A DNA stretch of 64,000 nt from Alphaproteobacteria bacterium (GTDB lineage Bacteria; Pseudomonadota; Alphaproteobacteria; WRAU01; Hepatincolaceae): the NCBI GenBank assembly GCA_009780035.1, contig WRAU01000003.1, forward strand, positions 113,945-177,944. Direction: 5' to 3'. Made by a program: the position numbers and the translations under genes. Shown piece after piece: positions 1 through 7,009 of the stretch; within the stretch, counting starts at the first letter, position 1, and the number at the start of each line of letters is the position of its first letter. The notes beneath the pieces were generated by a model. It saw nothing but the letters and a program-made list of their open reading frames with translations. It made no database searches and was not told the DNA's origin.

Positions 1-1062
1 TGCAATTTTACCATCATTAATTCTTTTTTGGACTCTTCCTAAATTATATTTCCATAATAAGTTATTTAATACATGATTGTCATTTTTGTTATTTTTATTT
101 TCATTATATTTTTTTACATTAAATAAAAAAGCAAGATTTCCACGAATCACATTTTCAGGAATATCCTCATTGTTGTAATAAAAATTATGAACCATATTTC
201 TTACTTTTTGATAAAATTCCTTTTTTACATTAACTTTTTCATTACAAACAAGTCCCGTTACTTCTTGCCTTTTGGTTTTTCCACTATATCTAGTTTTATG
301 TTCTTGGATATTAAAATTATTTTTTTCAATAATTGCTAGTAATTCTTGGTTGATTTTATTGCTATCTATATCAAATATATGTTTTAATGACTCTTCTTTA
401 TTGCATGAAAAACTCATATCATCAACATAGCGAGTATATTTAACGCTAATTTTCTTGTCTCTTATGTATTTTAAAATATCATAATCTAAATGTGAGGCAA
501 CCATATTCGCAATAATAGGAGAGCAAGGACTACCCACAGGTAATTCGTTGTCGCAAGTAGCTATTTGAGCTAAAACTGTTGCACTTTTATCTGAAAAATT
601 ATAAGGGTTAGCTTTAAAAACTCCCCTCACCCTACCAAAATTTATTGAGGGAAAGAAATTTTTTATATCAATATTTACAAGGTAGTTTTTATTTGAATGA
701 ATCTTAGCATTATTAATAATACCTCTCTTGTTGCCTTGCAAACAACCTTGCACGCATTTGTATAAATATTTCTTATTTTCTGGAGGGTATATTTCATTTA
801 AAATTTTTAGCAAATCTTGTTGTAGAAGAAGTAATAAAGATGTTTTTTTTACTATTCCTGTTTCTATGTTTTCTATTATTTTAATGGGGGCTTTTATTTT
901 CCTACTTCCACCAGATTTTTTAGGGATCTCAAATTCAAAATATTTCTCTTCTTTTGTTAGCTTGTATAATACATAAGCCAGATCTTTAGGTGTTTTATTA
1001 AAAAATTTGGAAATTTCTTGAAGAGTTTGAGCCTCTTTAAGTTCTTCTATGTTATTATTCAT
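1..1062 (-). CDS. Retron-type reverse transcriptase (3' end beyond window)
   Basis: The frame is open from ATG at 1062 to the window edge (354 residues, C-terminus missing). It would copy the msd part of its cognate RNA into branched multicopy DNA; retrons of known function are anti-phage systems with an effector partner. Visible motifs are the retron region X signature NAKIH (residues 118-122), the NIDIKNFFPSI fingers/palm motif (about 130-140), LPVGSPCSP (about 174-182), the catalytic YVDD (212-215) and the retron region Y triplet VTG (268-270), followed by a basic thumb. NAxxH plus VTG separates retron RTs from group II intron and DGR enzymes. No effector domain is visible before the edge. 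The ATG has a poor ribosome site: GGAGG lies about 29 nt upstream inside the a2 repeat, and a three-codon ATG AGT TTT TAA leader lies between. I am confident of the family, not of the retron subtype. Confidence 0.93.
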   Translation of the reverse strand, partial: MNNNIEELKEAQTLQEISKFFNKTPKDLAYVLYKLTKEEKYFEFEIPKKSGGSRKIKAPIKIIENIETGIVKKTSLLLLLQQDLLKILNEIYPPENKKYLYKCVQGCLQGNKRGIINNAKIHSNKNYLVNIDIKNFFPSINFGRVRGVFKANPYNFSDKSATVLAQIATCDNELPVGSPCSPIIANMVASHLDYDILKYIRDKKISVKYTRYVDDMSFSCNKEESLKHIFDIDSNKINQELLAIIEKNNFNIQEHKTRYSGKTKRQEVTGLVCNEKVNVKKEFYQKVRNMVHNFYYNNEDIPENVIRGNLAFLFNVKKYNENKNNKNDNHVLNNLLWKYNLGRVQKRINDGKIA

Positions 1063-1090
1063 TATTATTAAAAACTCATTTAAAATAAAG

Positions 1091-1236
1091 CCTCCGTCTA
1101 TTCTTATGCCCCCAGTGAACATGATTGTCATTGAGCAAATCATTGCAAAGCCATAAACTTTACTACCTTTAACGATAGTAAATAAATTTATTTAAAACCA
1201 ATATAGTTTGATACAAACTAAAAATTTAGACGGAGT
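1091..1236 (-). ncRNA. Predicted retron msr-msd RNA
   Basis: The minus-strand gap just upstream of the RT has the layout of a retron RNA. A 9-nt segment CTCCGTCTA (1235-1227) is exactly complementary to TAGACGGAG (1100-1092), as expected for a1/a2. Between them come a msr-like hairpin TAGTTTG-TAT-CAAACTA (about 1220-1204), a second hairpin TACTATC...GGTAGTA (about 1180-1161), and a longer stem closed by TTATG / CATAA with TGATT / AATCA inside (about 1156-1103), the natural msd candidate. The first G after a1 (about 1218, in TTTTAG) is a candidate branching guanosine. The structures were paired by eye, so exact boundaries and the branch site are inferred. Confidence 0.8.
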
Positions 1237-1242
1237 ATATTT

Positions 1243-1270
1243 ATTATACTATTGATGTTGATAAATTCAA
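1243..1270 (-). promoter_or_regulatory. Sigma-70 promoter for the retron RNA and RT
   Basis: On the minus strand TTGAAT (1270-1265) and a perfect TATAAT (1248-1243) are separated by 16 nt. The predicted start falls near 1236, right at the first base of the a1 repeat, which is where retron RNAs normally begin. Confidence 0.7.
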
Positions 1271-1288
1271 AGATTATTGTTTCCCTTA

Positions 1289-1411
1289 CTACTTCTTCCT
1301 AAAACTCAATTTCTTTTTAAGATGTTTTAGGCTAGCTATTTGATTTTTAACCTTACTGGGTTTCTTTTTGCGTTTTCTTATTTCTCGCCATTTAGCAATT
1401 ATTGCCCTCAT
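1289..1411 (-). CDS. Small highly basic protein (40 aa) upstream of the retron
   Basis: ATG at 1411 is preceded by a textbook ribosome site, GGAGG with six bases (TATAAA context) before the start, and the frame runs 40 codons to TAG at 1289. The product begins MRAIIAKWREIRKRKKKP and ends KKLSFRKK; roughly half of its residues are Lys or Arg, with no Cys and one Trp. It looks helical and nucleic-acid binding, or possibly membrane-disrupting, but I do not recognise a family. A TATAAT (1450-1445) lies upstream. It sits about 20 nt upstream of the retron promoter on the same strand, so it could be co-transcribed with the msr-msd and RT. The gene call rests on the ribosome site and composition. 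Confidence 0.65.
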   Translation of the reverse strand: MRAIIAKWREIRKRKKKPSKVKNQIASLKHLKKKLSFRKK

Positions 1412-1484
1412 TTATACCTCCACTAGTTTTTATTTTTTATAGTTATTATAAAATAAAAACTGTTTATTAAAAATTAATTCTCCC

Positions 1485-1695
1485 TCATATTAGGAAATTA
1501 ATAGGGCAATAATTAAAAGAAAAAATATCTATCTCGTTTTCATATTGAATATTAAGTTCGCTAAACCCTTTATAACCAATATAAAAGTATAGTCCAGTAG
1601 AAACTTGATTTGTAATTAATATTAATTTTCTAAGCCGCTAGATTGGAAATCTTTGATTAAATAATCAGCCATCACCTTTATAAAGGCAACAACAT
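1485..1695 (-). pseudogene. Possible decayed small gene between the retron and the nitronate monooxygenase
   Basis: Two protein-like minus-strand segments lie in different frames. One reads DVVAFIKVMADYLIKDFQ... and stops at 1622; its only ATG (1672) gives 16 residues. The other has no start, reads ...TGLYFYIGYKGFSELNIQ... and stops at 1485. They look like one short gene broken by a frameshift, but I recognise no family and this may be chance. Apart from this and a promoter-like TATAAT at 1445-1450, I see nothing else between 1412 and 1765. Confidence 0.25.
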
Positions 1696-1765
1696 CCTAT
1701 AGTTTTTTGAATTTTATAAACAACTTTATTCATTTTATTCCTTGTGAAAGGAAGAATCAAAATTC

Positions 1766-1876
1766 CAGTAAATTGGGACAAGTTTGGAGTTTATATTAGC
1801 TTTTGCACAAAGTATATTACACATACATGAGTGCAAAAGCGACGACATAGAAATCCAAAATCTTCCCAATTATTAC
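1766..1876. repeat. Long imperfect palindrome, family A copy 1
   Basis: The inner stem GCTTTTGCAC (1799-1808) pairs with GTGCAAAAGC (1831-1840) around a loop containing GTATATTACACATACATGA. Outside this are the family core words TTTATATTA (left) and ACATAGAAA (right), then further arms TTTGGA / TCCAAA and AATTGGGA / TCCCAATT, which reach the stop codon of the adjacent gene. Its core matches the copies near 11.7, 15.55, 29.2 and 61.75 kb. It sits at the 3' end of a minus-strand gene, so it could act as a terminator or mRNA 3' stabiliser. Confidence 0.75.
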
Positions 1877-3276
1877 TCGCCGATGGTAATTTTGGCAACT
1901 AATTCCGCAATAGTAGGAATATGTCCGTTTTTATAAAGAGGGTCAGTCGCAAATCTATAGGCATGATGCCCTGAGAATAACAGGTTATTATCAATAGAAC
2001 CACCATGTCCTACATCTTGCAGAGTTCTTTCTATGCAAAACGAGCGGGGATCTGGTAAAATTCCCGTAGTATTTTTTTCGTTTTCACTCCAGTTGCTAAA
2101 ACGGCAAGCACTTAAACAGCCCATGCAATTCTGCTGATCCGTTTTAATACTTTCTGCCGCTTGAGGTGTTTCAAAAATTATAGTATCTTCAGGAGTTTTT
2201 AACAGGGTATTAAAGCCTTCATTGATATAAGCAGACGCTCTGCTATAATCTTCTGCCCGGACATAGAATTTAGTAATACCATTTTGTGAAATAACTTCTT
2301 TTGGAAATTCATCACTAGGTTTTCTTTCCGCGAACATTTGCCGTGCAGACCTAGCATAAAGTTCTTGTAAAAAAATATTATTAACCGCTGAAGAATAAAA
2401 TCCGGTTGGAGAAAATTTATTAAGAGAAACATCTCCCTCTTTAAGATTCAGCAATTTTTGCTTCCATGCACTACTAATTGGGCTTTCTGCAGTTAAAAGC
2501 GGTCTTGTGCCAAATTGAAAAGCTACCAGCCCTATTTCTGGATTATTGATGTAGTTAGACCATTCTGCCAAATTCCACACACCGCCAGCAATAATAATCG
2601 GCACATGAGCTAAACCAAGCTCGTTCATTACCTTACGAATTTCAACAATCCGCAGATAAGGATCTTGCCGTGTATTAGGATCTTCTTGGTTAGATAAGCC
2701 GTTATGACCGCCTGCCAACCAAGGATCTTCGTAAACCACGCCGCCTAACAATTGCGACGTTTTATTATAGCTTCTTTTCCATAAAATACTAAAAGCACGG
2801 CTGCTAGAAATGATAGGATAATAGTAAACATTGTATTTAGCAGCAATATCAGATAAAGCATAAGGTAACCCTGCACCTGAGGTAATTCCATGAATTAAGC
2901 CTTTGGTTTTAGATAGAGCTTCATCCATAACAATTTTTGTGCCGCCAGCTTCCCAAAGAAAATTAAAATGAATCCTCCCTTCACCACAGCTAACATCATG
3001 AGCTATTTTTGCCTGCGCAATACAGCCGCGAATGCTTTGCTCTACAAGAGCATCGTGTTTTTCTTTTCTTGTAGATTTAGCATCAAAGTGATAAGGAATA
3101 TAATTTCCGTTTTCGTCATAAAAATCAGAATTTGTCCCAGAAATAGTTCCAACTGCCCCTGCTGCTGCAAAAGAACCTGCAGTTAAACCTGTGGATATAT
3201 TAATACCCTTACCACCCTCTATAATAGGCAAAACCTCGCCATCCGAGATATTAACTTTATCTAACTTAAACGCCAT
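1873..3276 (-). CDS. Nitronate monooxygenase / 2-nitropropane dioxygenase-family flavoprotein
   Basis: This 467-residue TIM-barrel flavoprotein resembles the nitronate monooxygenase (NPD) family, which binds FMN and oxidises nitronates. Supporting segments are the phosphate-binding stretch VPIIIAGGVWN (about 227-237), followed by GLVAFQFGTR (about 254-263), and the N-terminal GGKGINISTGLTAGSFAAAG. It is longer than typical NPDs (320-380 residues). The extra C-terminal part carries a cysteine cluster, CMGCLSAC, and a further Cys in SFCIERT, which could bind metal or an Fe-S cluster, an unusual addition. Its start is 9 nt from the pnp stop, so it probably lies at the end of the translation operon. 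The substrate is unknown. Confidence 0.75.
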   Translation of the reverse strand: MAFKLDKVNISDGEVLPIIEGGKGINISTGLTAGSFAAAGAVGTISGTNSDFYDENGNYIPYHFDAKSTRKEKHDALVEQSIRGCIAQAKIAHDVSCGEGRIHFNFLWEAGGTKIVMDEALSKTKGLIHGITSGAGLPYALSDIAAKYNVYYYPIISSSRAFSILWKRSYNKTSQLLGGVVYEDPWLAGGHNGLSNQEDPNTRQDPYLRIVEIRKVMNELGLAHVPIIIAGGVWNLAEWSNYINNPEIGLVAFQFGTRPLLTAESPISSAWKQKLLNLKEGDVSLNKFSPTGFYSSAVNNIFLQELYARSARQMFAERKPSDEFPKEVISQNGITKFYVRAEDYSRASAYINEGFNTLLKTPEDTIIFETPQAAESIKTDQQNCMGCLSACRFSNWSENEKNTTGILPDPRSFCIERTLQDVGHGGSIDNNLLFSGHHAYRFATDPLYKNGHIPTIAELVAKITIGE

Positions 3277-3285
3277 ACATTCCTA

Positions 3286-5376
3286 CTATATTTTAACGGT
3301 TAATCTAATCTTACCTTTATCATCAATTTGTGCTACCTTAACATCTAACACATCGCCAACTTTTAAAAAGTCGTTAATGTTAGAATTGCGATTATCACTC
3401 ATTTCAGAAATATGCAAGAAACCATCGCGATTCGGCATAAAATTAACAAAAGCACCAAAATCTAATAGCTTAACCACTTTCCCTTTATAAACTTTACCAA
3501 CCTCAGGAACCGCAACAATTGCAGCAATATGTTCTAAAGCACCGTCAACCTTTTCACCATTAATGCCGGCAACTTTTACTAAACCTTCATTAGAAATATC
3601 AATTTTAACATCAAATTTTTCGCAGATTTCCTTAATGATTTTACCGCCTGTGCCAATAATATCTTTAATTTTGCTTGCATCTATTTGAATAGTTTTAATT
3701 TTTGGCGCAGTGCCGCTAAGATTAGCTTTAGAAGAAGATATAGATTTCGCCATTTCGCCTAAAATATGCTGACGCCCAGCATGAGCTTGCGATACTGCTT
3801 TTTCCATAATTTCGTAAGTAATAGAGGTAATTTTAATATCCATTTGCAGTGAAGTAATCCCGCTTGAGGTACCGGCAACTTTAAAATCCATATCACCGAG
3901 ATGGTCTTCATCTCCTAAGATATCTGAAAGAACTGCGTATTTATCGCCCTCTTTAATTAATCCCATAGCAATTCCGGCTATAGGTCTAGCCAAAGGGACA
4001 CCTGCAGACATAAGCGCTAATGAGCTTCCGCAAACAGTTGCCATTGAGGAAGAGCCATTAGATTCAGTAATTTCAGATACTAATCTAATGGTATAAGGAA
4101 AATCTTCTTTACTAGGTAAAAGCGGATGAATAGCCCGCCATGCCAATTTGCCATGCCCAATTTCGCGTCTGCCAGGAGCTCCAACTCTGCCAACTTCTCC
4201 AACTGAAAACGGCGGAAAGTTGTAATGCAGCATGAATCTTTCTTTAGCATTATCGTTTTCAATATCATCAAGCATCTGCTCGTCAATTTCAGTTCCCAGT
4301 GTTGCAAACACAAGGGCTTGTGTTTCCCCCCTTGTGAATAAAGCTGAGCCATGCGGGGCTGGAAATAAATCTATTTCTGTAGTAATTGGACGAATCTGTT
4401 CTAAATTACGACCGTCAATTCTTACAGATTTGCTTAGAATATCACCTCTAACAATATCTTTTTCTAAGGCTTTAAAATAATAGCTAAAATGTCTGTCAAC
4501 GAAAGATTCCTCGAATTTTCCATCAGCAAACTTAGCTTTAGCAATATCTTTAGCTTCGCTTATTTTACTGCTGCGTTCAGTTTTGTCTTTAATAGCAAAA
4601 GCCTGCACAAGATTTTCGCGAGCGCATTTATTCAATTCGGCAATAAAATCTGCAACTTCTGGCGTATCAAAATTTTCTACTTCATACGGAGTTTTATTCA
4701 CCGCCTGCTTAAATTCATTAATTAAATTAATAACCGGAGCAAATCCCTCATGTGCAAATTTTAAAGCTCCAAGCATAACCTCTTCCAATAATTCCTGCGC
4801 TTCTGATTCTACCATAAGAATGCCTTCTTTAGTGCCGGCTACCACAAGCTCAAGTGAGCTACTATGAGTTTGCTGAATGGTTGGATTAAGCACATACTCT
4901 CCGCCTATATAGCCAACTTTGGCAGCGCCTACGGTATCTAAAAATGGTGCTCCTGAAATTGATAGTGCAGCTGAAGCTGCTAAAATTGACAGAACATCTG
5001 TAGATACTTCTTTATCGCTAGAAAGCGTAGAAACAATAACCTGCACCTCATTTCTAAATCTTTCATCAAAGAGCGGTCTAATTGGTCTATCAATCAGCCT
5101 TGAAATAAGCACTTCTCTTTCAGTTGGTTTAGTTTCTCTTTTAAAGAAACCGCCGGGAATTTTGCCAACGGCGTAGTATTTATCTTGATAATTAACTGTT
5201 AAAGGAAAGAAATCTAATTCATAATTGGCATTTTTTCCAAATACTACAGTAGCTAAAACACTGGTGCCGCCATAAGTAGCCACAACTGCACCATCAGCCT
5301 GTCTTGCAATTTTACCGGTTTGAAACGACAGCTCTTTTCCTGCCCAATTAATTTTTTTTTCTATAATATTAAACAC
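3286..5376 (-). CDS. pnp: Polyribonucleotide nucleotidyltransferase (PNPase)
   Basis: PNPase degrades RNA 3' to 5' by phosphorolysis and is a core degradosome enzyme. At 696 residues it matches the usual length. Two RNase PH domains flank a helical linker; the second contains GRREIGHGKLAWRA and the active-site region DILGDEDHLGDMDFKVAG. A KH domain (IIGTGGKIIKEICEKF, about 575-590) and an S1 domain (KGKVVKLLDFGAFVNF, about 640-655) close the protein. The ATG lies 2 nt after the rpsO stop, the classic rpsO-pnp arrangement, so the two are co-transcribed. Confidence 0.98.
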   Translation of the reverse strand: MFNIIEKKINWAGKELSFQTGKIARQADGAVVATYGGTSVLATVVFGKNANYELDFFPLTVNYQDKYYAVGKIPGGFFKRETKPTEREVLISRLIDRPIRPLFDERFRNEVQVIVSTLSSDKEVSTDVLSILAASAALSISGAPFLDTVGAAKVGYIGGEYVLNPTIQQTHSSSLELVVAGTKEGILMVESEAQELLEEVMLGALKFAHEGFAPVINLINEFKQAVNKTPYEVENFDTPEVADFIAELNKCARENLVQAFAIKDKTERSSKISEAKDIAKAKFADGKFEESFVDRHFSYYFKALEKDIVRGDILSKSVRIDGRNLEQIRPITTEIDLFPAPHGSALFTRGETQALVFATLGTEIDEQMLDDIENDNAKERFMLHYNFPPFSVGEVGRVGAPGRREIGHGKLAWRAIHPLLPSKEDFPYTIRLVSEITESNGSSSMATVCGSSLALMSAGVPLARPIAGIAMGLIKEGDKYAVLSDILGDEDHLGDMDFKVAGTSSGITSLQMDIKITSITYEIMEKAVSQAHAGRQHILGEMAKSISSSKANLSGTAPKIKTIQIDASKIKDIIGTGGKIIKEICEKFDVKIDISNEGLVKVAGINGEKVDGALEHIAAIVAVPEVGKVYKGKVVKLLDFGAFVNFMPNRDGFLHISEMSDNRNSNINDFLKVGDVLDVKVAQIDDKGKIRLTVKI

Positions 5377-5378
5377 TA

Positions 5379-5654
5379 TTATTTCACTCCTCTTAAACCT
5401 AACTTACTTAAAATAGACTCATATCTAGCATTATCTTTCTTTTTTAAATAAGTAAGTAATTTTCTTCTTTTAGAAACCATAACTAAAAGTCCGCGCCGAG
5501 AGTGGAAATCTTTCGTATGTTCTTTCATATGTTCGGTTAAATACTTAATTTTTTCACTTAAAATAGCTATCTGCACTTCAGGTGAACCAGTATCACCCTC
5601 ATTTGTCGCATGAGCTTTAATTATATTTGATTTATCTTCTTTTTTTAATGACAT
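5379..5654 (-). CDS. rpsO: 30S ribosomal protein S15
   Basis: S15 is a primary binder of the 16S rRNA central domain. The 91-residue product has the typical [18 protein letters not shown] region, the [20 protein letters not shown] rRNA-binding loop and the C-terminal [20 protein letters not shown]. It sits between truB and pnp with very short gaps, the order found in most bacteria. Confidence 0.98.
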   Translation of the reverse strand: MSLKKEDKSNIIKAHATNEGDTGSPEVQIAILSEKIKYLTEHMKEHTKDFHSRRGLLVMVSKRRKLLTYLKKKDNARYESILSKLGLRGVK

Positions 5655-5664
5655 CGCTTTACTC

Positions 5665-6579
5665 CTATATGTTGCGGTTGTTATTGAAGACCCTTAAAAA
5701 AGATACCTTTCCATCTTTATTTTCAAGTAAAGCCAAAACCTTTTCTTGATATAAAGATTTAAAGATTCCCTTAGGACAGCCAAGCAAGCCGGATAAATTT
5801 CCATTTAAAATTTCCTGTGCCTGCTTTGAGTTTAAAGAATATGCCGAGATGCCATCCAGCATATCTTCTATACTTATTAAATTATTATCAATAGTATATT
5901 CTTCATTATAGAGTGTATTTAAAGAAAGTAAAAGTTTTTCTTTATGAATACAGATTTCAGTCCTCCGCAAATAAACGGTATGACCAAGTGAACCTAAACT
6001 TTCAGCAATATCTTCCGCTAGCGTGCGGATGTATGTTCCTTTGGAAACCTTAGCAATTAGAGTAGCTTTTTTGGAAGCAACATCAAAATTTTGTAATTCT
6101 AACGAATAAATATTGATGGTGCGTAGCGGAATATCTACTTTTTCGCCTACTCTTGCTAACGAATAAGCTCTTTTACCATTAATCTTTATAGCTGAATAGG
6201 CAGGCGGTTTTTGTGAAATAACCCCAAGAAATTTTGGCAAAATATTAATTAAAGCCTCTTGTGAAGGAATGGTATCAGTAGTTTGAATAATGTTTCCTTC
6301 ACTATCAGCAGAATCTGTTTTAATACCAAAAGCAATTGTAAACTCATAAATTTTATCAGAGTTCATAACATAATCAACTGTCTTAGTAGCCTCACCAATA
6401 GCAATCGGTAAAATTCCGCAGGCCATTGGATCTAAAGTGCCGCCATGTCCAATTTTATGAGATTTCGGTAGTTTTAAAAACTTTTTAATACCATGAACTA
6501 CGCTAAATGAGGATACTCCAATTGGCTTATCTATAAACAGCCAACCATGCAGCAGGCTTAAATCATAATTAGGAATCAT
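5665..6579 (-). CDS. truB: tRNA pseudouridine-55 synthase
   Basis: TruB makes pseudouridine 55 in the T-loop of tRNAs. The protein has 304 residues. Motif [22 protein letters not shown], carries the catalytic Asp (in GTLDP), and [31 protein letters not shown] and [12 protein letters not shown] are the other family motifs. Its ATG overlaps the end of rbfA by 11 nt, indicating translational coupling in the rimP-to-pnp operon. Confidence 0.97.
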   Translation of the reverse strand: MIPNYDLSLLHGWLFIDKPIGVSSFSVVHGIKKFLKLPKSHKIGHGGTLDPMACGILPIAIGEATKTVDYVMNSDKIYEFTIAFGIKTDSADSEGNIIQTTDTIPSQEALINILPKFLGVISQKPPAYSAIKINGKRAYSLARVGEKVDIPLRTINIYSLELQNFDVASKKATLIAKVSKGTYIRTLAEDIAESLGSLGHTVYLRRTEICIHKEKLLLSLNTLYNEEYTIDNNLISIEDMLDGISAYSLNSKQAQEILNGNLSGLLGCPKGIFKSLYQEKVLALLENKDGKVSFLRVFNNNRNI

Positions 6580-7009
6580 GCTTCTTGCTATTTTCTAAGG
6601 CTTGAAACATTTTGGCAGATTCCTCCATTTTATCAAACTGGTCGTCAATAATAAAAACTAAATTAGGAATCACTTTAATTTTTAAGACTTTAGCAATTTT
6701 ATTCCTCATGAAAGGAATATACTTATTTAGTGCAGCAATCAATAGCTTTCCTTCCATAGCCACATTCCAATTGCTAATATAAATTTTTGCGATAGATAAA
6801 TCTCCGCTAACCTCTACACCTGTTATTAAAACTATTTTATCAAAAAGAGCCTCATCTTTAAGCTGCGACTTTGTAAAAATATCCGATAAAATAACCCGTA
6901 TTTCCTTAGCAATTTTTAAGCCTCTATTAGATTTAGGCTTATTGCTTTTAATAATATCGCTGTTGAAAATATTTTTATTCAATGGTATTCCTAACCTCAA
7001 CTTTTTCAT
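6569..7009 (-). CDS. rbfA: Ribosome-binding factor A
   Basis: RbfA is a KH-fold factor for late maturation of the 30S subunit. The 146-residue frame has the family core RGLKIAKEIRVILSDIF near the N-terminus and AKIYISNW / IPNLVFIIDDQFDKM later. The start is uncertain: ATG at 7009 would overlap infB by 35 nt, while an in-frame TTG at 6982 overlaps the infB stop region and removes nine residues. Position between infB and truB is as in most proteobacteria. Confidence 0.9.
   Translation of the reverse strand: MKKLRLGIPLNKNIFNSDIIKSNKPKSNRGLKIAKEIRVILSDIFTKSQLKDEALFDKIVLITGVEVSGDLSIAKIYISNWNVAMEGKLLIAALNKYIPFMRNKIAKVLKIKVIPNLVFIIDDQFDKMEESAKMFQALENSKKHDS

Noticed and set aside
728..976. Plus-strand open frame of 82 codons
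   Set aside because: It lies antisense to the well-supported retron RT and has no recognisable motif or ribosome site.
1..1062. Group II intron maturase or DGR reverse transcriptase
   Set aside because: NAxxH and VTG are retron hallmarks, there is no maturase X or HNH domain in view, and no template/variable repeat pair was noticed.
1766..1876. Integron attC site or insertion-sequence end
   Set aside because: The palindromes lack attC core words and no integrase or transposase frame is nearby.
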